Below are positions 1-8,272 of a stretch of 64,000 nucleotides of DNA, one piece after another; the first letter of the stretch is position 1, and each line of letters opens with the position of its first letter. A program made the position numbers and the translations under genes. The notes beneath the pieces were generated by a model. The model did not search any database, was not told where the DNA came from, and was given only the letters and a program-made list of their open reading frames with translations. This stretch comes from an uncultured Tateyamaria sp. GTDB lineage: Bacteria; Pseudomonadota; Alphaproteobacteria; Rhodobacterales; Rhodobacteraceae. The DNA is taken from assembly GCF_947488715.1 (NCBI RefSeq), contig NZ_CANLAG010000008.1, positions 1 to 64,000 on the forward strand. Reading direction: 5' to 3'.

Positions 1-83
1 GCCGATGCCGATGCCGATGCCGATGCCGATGCCGATGCCGATGCCGATGCCGATGCCGATGCCGATGCCGATGCCGATGCCGA
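1..83. repeat. GCCGAT hexanucleotide tandem repeat inside fliK
   Basis: Thirteen perfect copies of GCCGAT run from the window edge, followed by a five-base partial copy, so the true array may be longer to the left. In the fliK frame on the minus strand each unit reads TCG GCA, giving a Ser-Ala dipeptide repeat. The unit is a multiple of three, so copy-number change would lengthen or shorten the protein without a frameshift. Confidence 0.95.
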
Positions 84-1715
84 GGTTGCAGTTTCACGAC
101 CCCAGACAGTCGACGGCAGTTGGGTCGAGGTCGGCATATCTTTCATCGGTAGCCCGTCGGTTTTGACTTGCACCGGGTACGCTTCGACTAGGGCATCCGA
201 CTTTGACATCATTGGTGATGGACGTGTTTCCGGCGACTCAGTTGGTGTTCTTGAGGTGAGCGGGGCGTGTTCCAGTCTGGTCACGACAAAACTGGTTTCA
301 TGGCGGGGCGTACTCACGCGACGAACTGGAGTCATGCGTGGGGATAACAAATCCGTTTCCAGTTTCCTCGCTGGCAGTGTCAGAGTCGCTGCTTGCCCAG
401 ACAGGTGACGTTCAAGCGTGGTCATCGGCTGGTGATTTGCTGTCCCCGTAGCAGTCGTCGACGGAATGGGCTTTGTCGCGGGCGCATCGTCGAGGTTGGT
501 TTTGACAGTTACATCAGGTTGTGAAGTTCGATTGGGCAATTGCGTATGGCTATTGTCGGATGGCAATCCGGCCTGAAGTTTTGCCGCTGTAGTTACGTCT
601 GCATCCAGAGGCTGCCGTGTTTGCTGCGCAATTTTTGCCGTGGCAGCGACTTCGACCCCTTGAGTGGGCATGTATACCTTGGCCGCAACTTCGCCAGGCG
701 CGATACGTTCAACTACACCTACGTTTTGCGCAACACTTGGTGTAGCGCTTTGTGGGGTTGCTTTAGTAACCTGCGAGTGTGCTTGTGCCTTTGTCAAAGA
801 AGGTGTGGTCGGTGCCGGTGCAAGAGGCCTGCCATCTTGACGTGTCTGCAAGTCGGGGTCTGGACCCGGTTTTGCAAGGATCGCCTCACGGGCGTCGGGT
901 CGAACCTGACCAAGCGACTGCGCAGTTTGACCCGCGGGCGCATTGACCGTTTTCGAAGACGGCACAGGGGTTTCGATTTCCGTCCGGATCGCCGTTTCGA
1001 TGGGGGTAGAGTACCGCGCTGGAACCACTGGAACGGGTTCGAGCGAGTGTTGCCGCGTCCGGTCAATATCGGCCGCCTTGTCTATCGGCGATGGAGCGGC
1101 GTTTTCATGCGGGGCGGTTGGCGTAGCTTTTGGAACGTCGACGGCCTTTGCCCCTGTACCTCGATCGACATGCTTTTCAATGGTTTCAGTCTTGGCCACA
1201 AAGGCTCGCTCTGGGCCAGGTACTTCGGTGGCTGTCCGGACCTCTGAATGAACCAGTTGCTCCGGCTCTGCAGGAACGCGCGCGCTTTCCTTTGGAGGAA
1301 CTTCATTCTGCGACAGCGCGTCGTTTTCATCCAACGGATGAGCAGATCGATGAACCTTCTCCGGAGCGTCACGCGCCACCGCTCGGTCATCAAAACCAGT
1401 GGTTCGCGCCTTTTCGGTGGCGTCGATGTCGACATCTTGATGCGTTCTGCCAGCTTCCAATTCCCGTTCAGGATCATCTGAGGGTTGTTGGTCTTGATCC
1501 GCGCCAGTGGGCGCTTTCGCGCTATCATGATCTGTCTTGTCAGTACGCAGCGGGACACGGGCATCTTGGCGAACTGTGACAACGTCTGGAACAGGGCGCT
1601 GCGCGTTCAATGTCGCCTCGAATGTCTCACCTGTCCGCGCGTCCAAAACCAAGGCGTCTGACGCTCGTGCATGCACCGCTTGCGGCTTTGCGTCGTTTAA
1701 CAGCGGTAAGTCCAT
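1..1715 (-). CDS. fliK: Flagellar hook-length control protein FliK, N-terminal part (cut by window edge)
   Basis: A frame on the minus strand stays open from ATG at 1715 to the window edge, about 571 codons, with no stop. It begins MDLPLLNDAKPQAV. GGAG lies six bases upstream of this ATG, and an in-frame stop sits at 1767-1769, so the start is well defined. The protein is rich in Pro, Thr, Ala, Gln and charged residues with no hydrophobic core, as expected for the secreted disordered ruler part of FliK. It ends in a Ser-Ala repeat at the edge. The folded C-terminal substrate-switch domain of FliK would lie outside the window. The assignment rests on composition, position beside flgJ, flgN and fliC, and the absence of another fliK here. 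A different secreted flagellar protein such as a MotD-like one is possible; MotD is itself a FliK homologue. Confidence 0.75.
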   Translation of the reverse strand, partial: MDLPLLNDAKPQAVHARASDALVLDARTGETFEATLNAQRPVPDVVTVRQDARVPLRTDKTDHDSAKAPTGADQDQQPSDDPERELEAGRTHQDVDIDATEKARTTGFDDRAVARDAPEKVHRSAHPLDENDALSQNEVPPKESARVPAEPEQLVHSEVRTATEVPGPERAFVAKTETIEKHVDRGTGAKAVDVPKATPTAPHENAAPSPIDKAADIDRTRQHSLEPVPVVPARYSTPIETAIRTEIETPVPSSKTVNAPAGQTAQSLGQVRPDAREAILAKPGPDPDLQTRQDGRPLAPAPTTPSLTKAQAHSQVTKATPQSATPSVAQNVGVVERIAPGEVAAKVYMPTQGVEVAATAKIAQQTRQPLDADVTTAAKLQAGLPSDNSHTQLPNRTSQPDVTVKTNLDDAPATKPIPSTTATGTANHQPMTTLERHLSGQAATLTLPARKLETDLLSPRMTPVRRVSTPRHETSFVVTRLEHAPLTSRTPTESPETRPSPMMSKSDALVEAYPVQVKTDGLPMKDMPTSTQLPSTVWGRETATSASASASASASASASASASASASASAS

Positions 1716-1766
1716 GCGGTGCTCCGGGATTTCTTCCTCGTCACACCGACAATGGCTCAGGGATAG

Positions 1767-1781
1767 TTACCGGTTCTTTAC
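1767..1781. promoter_or_regulatory. CtrA-like box between fliK and flgJ
   Basis: TTAC-N7-TTAC lies in the divergent gap between fliK (start 1715) and flgJ (start 1832). The spacing equals that of the alphaproteobacterial CtrA consensus TTAA-N7-TTAA, but the fourth base differs in both halves. It is one of six sites of this shape at heads of flagellar units in the window. No binding evidence is available. Confidence 0.35.
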
Positions 1782-1831
1782 CGATCGTCTGCCATGCTCC
1801 GGAAAATCGTTCGAATTGAAAGGATATTGGA

Positions 1832-2113
1832 ATGGACGCTGCACTGGCTGTTTCTGGCGCGACTGCGCGGAAACCTGAGCGAAACGCTGACTTGTTTGGC
1901 GCTGCGCAGAAACTCGAAGCGACGTTTCTGGCGGAAATGTTGAAGTCTGCCGGTCTTGGGCAATCCCGTGACAGCATGGGTGGCGGCGCAGGTGAGGATC
2001 AGTTTTCATCTTTTCTGGTTCAGGCGCAGGCAGAGGAATTGGTGAAAACGGGTGGAATCGGGCTTGCCGAGGCACTGTATGAATCGCTGAAGGAGCGCCA
2101 AAATGAAGGATGA
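1832..2113 (+). CDS. flgJ: FlgJ-like rod-binding protein
   Basis: A 93-residue protein matching the short alphaproteobacterial form of FlgJ, which has only the rod-binding (Rod-binding/CheL) domain and lacks the muramidase domain of enteric FlgJ. The stretch AAQKLEATFLAEMLKSAG (residues about 28-45) is the family's helical signature. It would cap or help assemble the periplasmic rod. AAGGA precedes the ATG by seven bases. It overlaps the next gene by 11 bp, which implies translational coupling. No export signal peptide is visible, as expected for a substrate of the flagellar exporter. Peptidoglycan would have to be opened by another enzyme. Confidence 0.82.
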   Translation: MDAALAVSGATARKPERNADLFGAAQKLEATFLAEMLKSAGLGQSRDSMGGGAGEDQFSSFLVQAQAEELVKTGGIGLAEALYESLKERQNEG

Positions 2114-2462
2114 TGCCATCGCCCATATCGTGGACGCCCTCGACGATCTTCTTGACGCTGAACGTGCCGCCTTGCTGCAGGGTAATCTGGATGATGTGTC
2201 GCGGCTTCACGCGCGAAAGGAACGCTTGATCGATGCGTTGAATCGCGAGGACGCGCTGGATGCTCAGTCATTCCTGCCCTTGCAAAACAAGGTTGCCCGC
2301 AATCAGGATCTGCTGAATTCCGCGCTGGAAGGTGTGCGTTCGGTGGCGCGCAGGCTTGCCGCAATTCGTCGTGTGCGCAAATCGTTGGAAACCTATGACG
2401 CGCAGGGGAAAAAGACCCAGGTGGACATTCGAACGGAACGGTCTGTGGAGAAGCGGGCGTGA
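2103..2462 (+). CDS. flgN: FlgN-like flagellar export chaperone
   Basis: A 119-residue, almost wholly helical, charged protein. It has a long N-terminal helix pair (LLDAERAALLQGNLDDV) and a C-terminal LETYDAQGKK segment typical of alphaproteobacterial FlgN-like proteins. FlgN chaperones the hook-filament junction proteins FlgK and FlgL, both encoded in this cluster. It overlaps flgJ by 11 bp and is followed by the long fliC leader. The family call rests on size, helix content, the C-terminal motif and position. It could also be annotated as a hypothetical flagellar protein. Confidence 0.65.
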   Translation: MKDDAIAHIVDALDDLLDAERAALLQGNLDDVSRLHARKERLIDALNREDALDAQSFLPLQNKVARNQDLLNSALEGVRSVARRLAAIRRVRKSLETYDAQGKKTQVDIRTERSVEKRA

Positions 2463-2501
2463 TTGTGTTGATTCAAATCCGAGACATCTGGATGGGGTGA
2501 T

Positions 2502-2516
2502 TTAGGATTCCATTAG
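2502..2516. promoter_or_regulatory. CtrA-like box in the fliC leader
   Basis: TTAG-N7-TTAG, about 150 bp upstream of fliC. It has the same 11-bp repeat period as the other five sites. Both half-sites end in G rather than the consensus A, so this is a weak match taken alone. The region 2463-2667 otherwise holds two hairpins and no recognisable gene. Confidence 0.28.
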
Positions 2517-2603
2517 GGACTGGGACGCCATGGTGTCCGTGCACTCGGAAAGAGTGGCGCATGGTCCTGAAAAAGGGTGTGCATCTGTCAGAACGGCATT
2601 GGT

Positions 2604-2648
2604 CCGCCCCTTTTGTGGGGCGGCATGTAAACCCTGGCGCAAAGCGCC
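2604..2648 (+). promoter_or_regulatory. Two hairpins in the fliC 5' leader
   Basis: Hairpin 1 pairs CCGCCCC (2604-2610) with GGGGCGG (2617-2623) around a six-base loop. Hairpin 2 pairs GGCGC (2636-2640) with GCGCC (2644-2648) around AAA, ending eight bases before the AAGGA Shine-Dalgarno. Neither is followed by a T-tract, so they look like leader structures rather than terminators. In Caulobacter FlbT acts on the 5' leader of flagellin mRNA, and flbT is two genes downstream here. A FlbT target is therefore a reasonable inference. Confidence 0.45.
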
Positions 2649-2667
2649 GAGATAAAAGGAAATGCAC

Positions 2668-4041
2668 ATGTCGAGCATTCTCACGAACAACAGCGCAATG
2701 GTTGCGTTGCAGACACTGAAATCCATCAACAAGAACCTGGCAATGACACAGGGCGAGATTTCGACCGGTAAATCCATTGCAAGCGCCAAGGACAACTCGG
2801 CCGTTTGGGCCATCTCCAAGGTGATGGAATCGGACGTCGCGGGCTTCAAAGCCGTGTCGGAAAGCCTGTCGCTGGGCGAAAGCACAGTCGCTGTTGCGCG
2901 TAACGCATCTGAAACCGTCACCGACCTTCTGACCGAGATGAAGGGCCGCATCGTTGCCGCCCAAGAAGAAAACGTTGATCGTGATGCCATCCAGGCGGAT
3001 ATCGACGCTCTGCAAGATCAGATCAGCTCGGTTGTTGGCGCGGCACAGTTCAATGGCCTGAACCTGATTGATGGCAGCAGCACCGATGCGCTGAACATCC
3101 TGTCTTCGCTGGATCGTGCGTCGGACGGCACTGTCTCGGATCGCCAGATCTCGGTTGATCGTCAAAGCCTTGCCGTTACAGGCACTGTTTCCGCGCAAGC
3201 TCTGGGTACGACGGCTGCGGGTACAGCGACCGCCGGTGGTGGTGATCAAGATGTCGCCAACGAGTACATTCAGGCTGGGGCAGACGATACCAACTTCGTC
3301 CTTGCGACCGACTACGACCGTGATGATGCCGCGACAGCGACGTCGACAATTGCTGACGGTGGCACATTGGACTTCACGTTCGGCCAGGTTGCCGAGGGTG
3401 TCAGCTACAGCATCACGCTGGATGACCTAAACATCAACACTGCCGATGGCAGCAGCACGCTGGGTATTCGCACGTTCGAATATGTCGCGACTGCGGATGA
3501 CAGTGTGAACGATGTGACCAGCCAGCTGGCCAACCAGATCCAGTCCTTCTTTGACGCGGCGACTGACTCGGGTGAAGGTTACACCGTGACCGTCGATCCG
3601 GCAGGTACAGGGGCTGACAATGTTCTGCGCATCGGGAACACTGCCGGTGGTGGTGCTGATCCAATCCTGGTGTTCACCGAAGTGTCTGAAGGTGGAACAC
3701 CGGGTGCTGGCGGGACTGATGGTCTGGCCGCAGTGCAAACCATTGATGTGACCAGCGATACGGGCGCAACCAATGCTCTGGGCGCAATTGATGCTCTGAT
3801 CCAGACGTCTATCGACGCGGCAGCCACCTTTGGTTCGGCACAGAACCGGATTGAGACTCAGTCTGACTTCATCGGGCAATTGTCGGACTCGCTGAAGTCG
3901 GGCATCGGTTCCTTGGTGGACGCCGACATGGAAGAAGTTTCGGCCCGTTTGCAGGCGCTGCAAACACAGCAGCAGCTGGGTGTTCAGTCCTTGTCGATTG
4001 CAAACCAGGCGCCGCAAACCATCCTGTCGCTCTTCCGTTAA
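2668..4041 (+). CDS. fliC: Flagellin
   Basis: A 457-residue flagellin, the filament subunit. The N-terminal D0/D1 segment is recognisable (SSILTNNSAMVALQTLKSIN, then GEISTGKSIASAKDNSA), as is the C-terminal D1/D0 segment (LQTQQQLGVQSLSIANQAP, ending ILSLFR). The centre, residues about 170-380, is Gly/Thr/Asp-rich and variable, as in surface-exposed domains. The ATG at 2668 is preferred to the one at 2662 because AAGGA at 2656-2660 is seven bases from it, and flagellins of this group begin MSSILTN. It is the only flagellin gene in the window. It is followed by a strong hairpin before flaF, so fliC is probably expressed above its downstream genes. Confidence 0.97.
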   Translation: MSSILTNNSAMVALQTLKSINKNLAMTQGEISTGKSIASAKDNSAVWAISKVMESDVAGFKAVSESLSLGESTVAVARNASETVTDLLTEMKGRIVAAQEENVDRDAIQADIDALQDQISSVVGAAQFNGLNLIDGSSTDALNILSSLDRASDGTVSDRQISVDRQSLAVTGTVSAQALGTTAAGTATAGGGDQDVANEYIQAGADDTNFVLATDYDRDDAATATSTIADGGTLDFTFGQVAEGVSYSITLDDLNINTADGSSTLGIRTFEYVATADDSVNDVTSQLANQIQSFFDAATDSGEGYTVTVDPAGTGADNVLRIGNTAGGGADPILVFTEVSEGGTPGAGGTDGLAAVQTIDVTSDTGATNALGAIDALIQTSIDAAATFGSAQNRIETQSDFIGQLSDSLKSGIGSLVDADMEEVSARLQALQTQQQLGVQSLSIANQAPQTILSLFR

Positions 4042-4050
4042 GCGATTATG

Positions 4051-4075
4051 GCGAGGCGCTAGTCTAGCGCCTCGC
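4051..4075 (+). terminator. Terminator-like hairpin after fliC
   Basis: A perfect 11-bp stem GCGAGGCGCTA / TAGCGCCTCGC with a three-base loop starts ten bases after the fliC stop. It is followed by CCCCTGATATTTTTCTCTTTTC, a delayed T-rich run. It probably ends or 3'-protects most fliC transcripts while letting some read into flaF-flbT. Confidence 0.8.
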
Positions 4076-4097
4076 CCCTGATATTTTTCTCTTTTCA

Positions 4098-4487
4098 ATG
4101 GGTGCAAGCGTGAACGCGACGTCTCAAGCAATGCGCGGCTACAACGAACATGCCGTTTCCACACGAAGTGACAGGCGCGCCGAATATGACGTCATCGCGC
4201 GCGTGACCCAAGGTCTTCGTGACCGAGCCGTCAACAGTAAGTCGGACTATGCCGGATTTGCGGAAGCGCTGCACACGAACCAACGGCTGTGGACCGCTCT
4301 TGTCGTGGATGTATCAGACGAGAAGAACCCACTTCCCGCTGAGTTGAAGGCACGCATCGCGTATCTTGCCGATTTTACCCGCCAACACACCCGCCAGGTT
4401 CTGCGTAAGAAGGCTTCGGTTCTTCCATTGTTGGAAATCAATATGGCGCTGCTGCGGGGTCTCAAAACAGAAGGTGCGCCGGTATGA
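4098..4487 (+). CDS. flaF: Flagellar biosynthesis regulator FlaF
   Basis: A 129-residue cytoplasmic protein of the FlaF family, found only in alphaproteobacteria and coded next to flagellin and flbT. In Caulobacter FlaF is needed for flagellin synthesis and opposes FlbT. Recognisable segments are RRAEYDVIARVTQGLRD, the ALHTNQRLWTALVVDVSDEKN region and the C-terminal LLEINMALLRGL. The ATG at 4098 has no clear Shine-Dalgarno. A GTG at 4110 is an alternative and would give a start closer to most family members. Its stop overlaps the flbT ATG (ATGA). Confidence 0.9.
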   Translation: MGASVNATSQAMRGYNEHAVSTRSDRRAEYDVIARVTQGLRDRAVNSKSDYAGFAEALHTNQRLWTALVVDVSDEKNPLPAELKARIAYLADFTRQHTRQVLRKKASVLPLLEINMALLRGLKTEGAPV

Positions 4488-4885
4488 GTGGTCTAATTCT
4501 GAAGTTGAGCCCCAAAGAGCGCGTTCTGATCAACGGGGCCGTCATCGAGAACGGTGATCGTCGCAGCCGTCTCGCCATTCTGACTCCTGATGCGAATATC
4601 TTGCGTCTGCGGGATGCCATCCACCCTGAAGAAGCCAAGACGCCTGTTCGACGCGTCTGCTACGCCGTTCAACTGGTCCTGTCAGGCGATGCCGTAAAAG
4701 ACGATGCTCGACCGGCCCTGCTGCGTCACATCGAAGAGTTGAGCCAGGTTTTTGTAGACCCGGATAGTCGGAAACACCTGGATCTGGCGTCGCACGCTCT
4801 TGTGGTTGACGATCACTATCGGTGCCTGAAGGCATTGCGCATGCTTCTGCCCAGAGAAGAGCGCCTGTTGGCAGCCGGAGCTTAA
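4484..4885 (+). CDS. flbT: Flagellin mRNA regulator FlbT
   Basis: A 133-residue FlbT family protein, start MSGLILKLSPKERVLINGAV. It is a post-transcriptional repressor that destabilises flagellin mRNA through its 5' leader in Caulobacter. The fliC leader here has two hairpins (2604-2648) that could be its target. It is coupled to flaF by a 4-bp overlap. Only two bases separate its stop from the next gene, so fliC-flaF-flbT-DUF1217 is one unit with a partial terminator after fliC. Confidence 0.93.
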   Translation: MSGLILKLSPKERVLINGAVIENGDRRSRLAILTPDANILRLRDAIHPEEAKTPVRRVCYAVQLVLSGDAVKDDARPALLRHIEELSQVFVDPDSRKHLDLASHALVVDDHYRCLKALRMLLPREERLLAAGA

Positions 4886-4887
4886 CG

Positions 4888-5676
4888 ATGTTCCAGCCTG
4901 TTCTTGTCTCTTCGGGTATTGTTGGATGGCAATTTCTCCAACGGACCTACGATCAGCAGCTTGAGACTTTCTCTCAATCGGCAGCACAAAAACGGGACAC
5001 TGACCATTTTGTCGAAAAGATCCGTTCGGTCACAAGCGCCGAAGAGCTGGTTTCGGACCGTCAACTGTTGACCGTTGCACTTGGCGCATTTGGTTTGCAG
5101 GACGACATCGACAACCGTTACTTCATCCAAAAGATGCTCGAAGAGGGCACGACGGCGGATGATGCACTGGCCAACCGATTCACAGATTCCCGCTACACTG
5201 AGTTTTCCGCGGCATTTGGCCTTGGACCTGGGGAAATCCGTGGCAGCCTACGCTCTGGATTTGCCGAAGGCATAGTTGACAGGTTTCAAGCAAACAGCTT
5301 TGAAATTGCTGCCGGTGCGCAAGATGAAACAATGCGTATTGCTCTTTATGCCCAACGTACCCTTGATGAAGTCGTCGGAGGGTCCGGGTCGGAAGCGCAA
5401 AAATGGTTCAGCATCATGGGCCAGCCCCCGTTGCGTACCATGTTTGAAACTGCGTTCGGCTTGCCTTCGTCCTTTGGTCAGGCGGACATTGATCTGCAAC
5501 TGGGCGTGTTCCAGGACAGAGCACAGCGGAGTTTTGGTGTGTCAGACCCGTCGGAGTTTGCAGATCCGGAAATCATGGATCGCTTGATCACAACATATCT
5601 TGCGCGTTCCCAAATCGCGAATGGCGGGGCAGGCGAGTCTGGCGCATCAATTGCGTTGACGCTTCTCAGTTCGTAG
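4888..5676 (+). CDS. DUF1217 flagellar-cluster protein
   Basis: A 262-residue protein starting MFQPVLVSSGIVGWQFL. Proteins of this family (DUF1217) occur in alphaproteobacterial flagellar loci and their biochemical role is not established. Two similar helical units are visible, each with an alternating helix pattern (FVEKIRSVTSAEELVSDRQL and FGQADIDLQLGVFQDRAQ). The start at 4888 is chosen because it follows the flbT stop by two bases. Its operon position suggests a part in filament or hook assembly or its regulation; that is inference. Confidence 0.75.
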   Translation: MFQPVLVSSGIVGWQFLQRTYDQQLETFSQSAAQKRDTDHFVEKIRSVTSAEELVSDRQLLTVALGAFGLQDDIDNRYFIQKMLEEGTTADDALANRFTDSRYTEFSAAFGLGPGEIRGSLRSGFAEGIVDRFQANSFEIAAGAQDETMRIALYAQRTLDEVVGGSGSEAQKWFSIMGQPPLRTMFETAFGLPSSFGQADIDLQLGVFQDRAQRSFGVSDPSEFADPEIMDRLITTYLARSQIANGGAGESGASIALTLLSS

Positions 5677-5718
5677 TTTGTGAAGTGCTCAAAAATCAGT
5701 GCTGACAAGCGCACTGAC

Positions 5719-7083
5719 CTAGGGTTTTCGCGGTTTGGCACGAGTTGTCATAGCTGTCCGAGCACCTCGACGCAGGGCCAGTTTCAACTGGTCGAAGCTG
5801 TGCTGACACCCTTGGAAATGCGTCATCGCCATAAGGCCATCCAAACTGGGCCAGAGCGAAATTGCCTCGTCAATCTCAGGGTCAGCGCCTTGGGTATAGA
5901 GGCCAGCAGAAATCATCATCTGGTTTTTCGCATATACACTCAGGTGTTTTCGTGTTTGCGAGATCGCTTCGTTTTCATCCTCGGATGCTGCTGCAGGCAA
6001 ACTCCGCGAAACGGAACGTAAAATATCGATGGCGGGAAATCGGCCGCGCTCGGCGATTTCACGGTCAAGCACGACATGACCGTCCAGCACGCCCCGCAAA
6101 ATGTCCGCAATCGGTTCATCCATGTCGGACCCCGCTACCAAAACGCTAAATACGGCTGTGATGTCGCCCTGACCTTCGCCGCCGGGACCGGCCCTCTCGC
6201 ACAATGACATGATCATGTGCGACGTCGATGGCGGGTACCCGCGCAAGACAGGTGCTTCCCCAGCGGCTACCGCGACTTCTCGGTGGGCTTCCGCAAAACG
6301 CGTAATCGAGTCTGCGAGCAGCAAGACACACATACCCTGATCACGAAAATGCTCTGCGATTGCCATTGCGGTCCAGGCGCAGCGGCGCCGCAAAAGGGGT
6401 GCCTGATCTGACGTCGCTGCGACAACAATGGCGCGCGCACGACCTTCTGGCCCTAGAACATCGTCTACAAAATGGCGGACCTCGCGGCCACGCTCTCCAA
6501 TCATCGCAATCACAACGATATCGGCTGTCATCACTTGCGCCAGGCGCCCCATCAAACTGGATTTGCCAACGCCGGAACCGGCAAACAACCCGATCCTCTG
6601 CCCCTGTACGATTGGCAGCATTGTGTCAAAAACCACGTGACCGGTGTCCAAACGCGTACCCAGCGCACCGCGAGAAGCGGCAGGCGGTGGCGCGGACTGC
6701 AAGGGCCGCGGAACGGGGCCTTGGGTCAACGGCGCGCCATCCAACGGTGCGCCATCCGGGTCGACGATGCGACCCATCCAAGTGATGTCGGGTGAAATGC
6801 CCACGTTTCGGTTCAGCGTTGCGCGATCTGCCAGCGACACGCCGGTGACCGAGGCATCCGGCAAAACAATCGCATCCGTTTCGGACAGCTGAACAACCTC
6901 ACCGGTCAGCGTTTTGCCATCTCGGCGCGTAATTTCTGCCCGATCCCCAATCCGCGCGTCGTGACCGAGGCCCGCAATGGTGAGAACGCCCCCCTGAACA
7001 CCAATGACGCGCCCCACCGACCGCACAGGTTGAAGGGCCGACAAATGCCGTTGCAGGGCTTTCATGCGTACAGATTGCTGCAT
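5719..7083 (-). CDS. fliI: Flagellar export ATPase FliI
   Basis: A 454-residue F1-beta-like ATPase that energises type III export at the flagellar base together with FliH. Visible motifs are the P-loop GLFAGSGVGKSSL, the VVIAMIGERGREV strand and the Walker-B region CVLLLADSITRFAEAHREV. An N-terminal beta-barrel domain precedes them, and a C-terminal substrate domain follows. The ATG at 7083 has GGAG six bases upstream, so longer upstream starts are not needed. It is transcribed alone, divergently from flgB; the gap of 81 bp carries a CtrA-like box. It is separate from fliH, which is 15 kb away. Confidence 0.96.
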   Translation of the reverse strand: MQQSVRMKALQRHLSALQPVRSVGRVIGVQGGVLTIAGLGHDARIGDRAEITRRDGKTLTGEVVQLSETDAIVLPDASVTGVSLADRATLNRNVGISPDITWMGRIVDPDGAPLDGAPLTQGPVPRPLQSAPPPAASRGALGTRLDTGHVVFDTMLPIVQGQRIGLFAGSGVGKSSLMGRLAQVMTADIVVIAMIGERGREVRHFVDDVLGPEGRARAIVVAATSDQAPLLRRRCAWTAMAIAEHFRDQGMCVLLLADSITRFAEAHREVAVAAGEAPVLRGYPPSTSHMIMSLCERAGPGGEGQGDITAVFSVLVAGSDMDEPIADILRGVLDGHVVLDREIAERGRFPAIDILRSVSRSLPAAASEDENEAISQTRKHLSVYAKNQMMISAGLYTQGADPEIDEAISLWPSLDGLMAMTHFQGCQHSFDQLKLALRRGARTAMTTRAKPRKP

Positions 7084-7126
7084 TGGGTTCTCCGAATGGC
7101 TGCAACTGTTTTTTAGGGAATCACAG

Positions 7127-7141
7127 TTAAGCCTTGGTTGA
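7127..7141. promoter_or_regulatory. CtrA-like box between fliI and flgB
   Basis: TTAA-N7-TTGA in the 81-bp divergent gap. One half matches TTAA exactly, the other has one mismatch. It would serve fliI, the nine-gene flgB unit, or both. Confidence 0.3.
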
Positions 7142-7164
7142 AATTGCTCGAGGGAGAAGCCCCG

Positions 7165-7557
7165 ATGTTCCAGAACCTTACCGTTTTCGAAACGGCCTAC
7201 GCGATGGCGACCCATGCCGGTCAACGACAAGCCGTTGTTGCTCAGAACGTGGCCAATGCTGACACGCCCGGATATGTCGGCCGTGATCTACCCAGTTTCC
7301 AAGAAATGTACGCGCCCAGCGAAAGCGGGACCTTGATGCAGCGTGCCACGCGGTCCGGGCATATGCACGGATCAACCGAGGGCACCATGGAAGGTGTGAT
7401 GCGCGAAGACCGAAGCTTTGCCGCGCCGGATGGCAACACTGTGTCCATCGAAACCGAGATGATGCGCGCGACCGAAGCCAAGCGACAGCATGACCGTTCT
7501 CTGGCGATCTACAAATCAGCAATGAACGTCATTCGGTCCAGCCTCGGGCGGCAATAA
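7165..7557 (+). CDS. flgB: Flagellar proximal rod protein FlgB
   Basis: A 130-residue rod protein. It carries the rod/hook family signature QNVANADTPGY at residues about 28-38 and a C-terminal helix ending VIRSSLGRQ. It has no signal peptide, as it leaves through the flagellar exporter. AGGGAGA precedes the ATG at 7165, which is preferred to 7138. It heads a nine-gene unit running to 11719. Confidence 0.95.
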   Translation: MFQNLTVFETAYAMATHAGQRQAVVAQNVANADTPGYVGRDLPSFQEMYAPSESGTLMQRATRSGHMHGSTEGTMEGVMREDRSFAAPDGNTVSIETEMMRATEAKRQHDRSLAIYKSAMNVIRSSLGRQ

Positions 7558-7568
7558 AGGGTTTCAAT

Positions 7569-7961
7569 ATGAGTGAATTTACCAAAGCGCTCTCCGTTTC
7601 GACCAGCGGACTTCAGGCGCAGGCATCGCGGCTACGTCACTTGTCAGAGAATATTTCGAACGCTGACACGCCGGGTTACCGTCGCAAGACCGTGCCGTTT
7701 CGTACAGAATTCGATGCTGGACAAGGCGTCGCGCGGGTCGAAGTTGGGCGAATGTCACTGGACGACCGACCTTTGGAACGGGTGTACGACCCGTCGCACC
7801 CAATGGCAGACGAGAGCGGTCATTTTGACGGCTCAAATGTCGATCTGCTGATCGAGCTCGCGGACGCACGAGAGGCGCAGCGAAGCTATGAAGCAAACCT
7901 GAAAATGTTTGAGCAGGCCCGGCAGATGTCGTCCGGCTTGATGCAATTGCTGCGCCGCTAA
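7569..7961 (+). CDS. flgC: Flagellar proximal rod protein FlgC
   Basis: A 130-residue rod protein with the N-terminal signature LRHLSENISNADTPGYRRK and a C-terminal coiled-coil helix (EAQRSYEANLKMFEQAR). FlgB, FlgC, FlgF and FliE build the proximal rod and all four are coded in this unit. It is 11 bp from flgB. Confidence 0.96.
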   Translation: MSEFTKALSVSTSGLQAQASRLRHLSENISNADTPGYRRKTVPFRTEFDAGQGVARVEVGRMSLDDRPLERVYDPSHPMADESGHFDGSNVDLLIELADAREAQRSYEANLKMFEQARQMSSGLMQLLRR

Positions 7962-7986
7962 ACGGCGCGTTTCAAGGAGATCCAGA

Positions 7987-8271
7987 ATGGATTCAGCAGC
8001 ACTTTCCGCAGTTCAAAACTACACCGCGTCCCGGCCTGCAACGCAGCCAGGTAACACACCCGGCGACAGCATGTTCGGGCGCATGGCCATGGATTTCGCG
8101 CAAACCTTGTCGCAGGGCGAACAAGTGGCGCAACAAGCGATGGTGGGGGATGCCGATCCCCACGCTTTGGTTCAGGCCCTGGCCCAGACGGAACTTGCGG
8201 TCGAGACCGCTGTGACCGTGCGCAACAAGGTGGTCGAAGCGTATCAGGAAATTCTGAGGATGCCGGTCTAG
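7987..8271 (+). CDS. fliE: Flagellar hook-basal body protein FliE
   Basis: A 94-residue FliE, which joins the MS ring to the rod and is the first exported rod component. The C-terminal half (QALAQTELAVETAVTVRNKV, then VEAYQEILRMPV) is the conserved FliE core. It lies between flgC and fliQ, one base from the latter. Confidence 0.94.
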   Translation: MDSAALSAVQNYTASRPATQPGNTPGDSMFGRMAMDFAQTLSQGEQVAQQAMVGDADPHALVQALAQTELAVETAVTVRNKVVEAYQEILRMPV

Positions 8272-8272
8272 C

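Noticed and set aside
1-83. CRISPR array at the left edge
   Set aside because: Units are 6 bp with no spacers. It is a simple tandem repeat.
540-1247. 235-codon plus-strand frame near the left end
   Set aside because: It is antisense to the open fliK frame, has many Cys, Arg and Trp residues and no Shine-Dalgarno.
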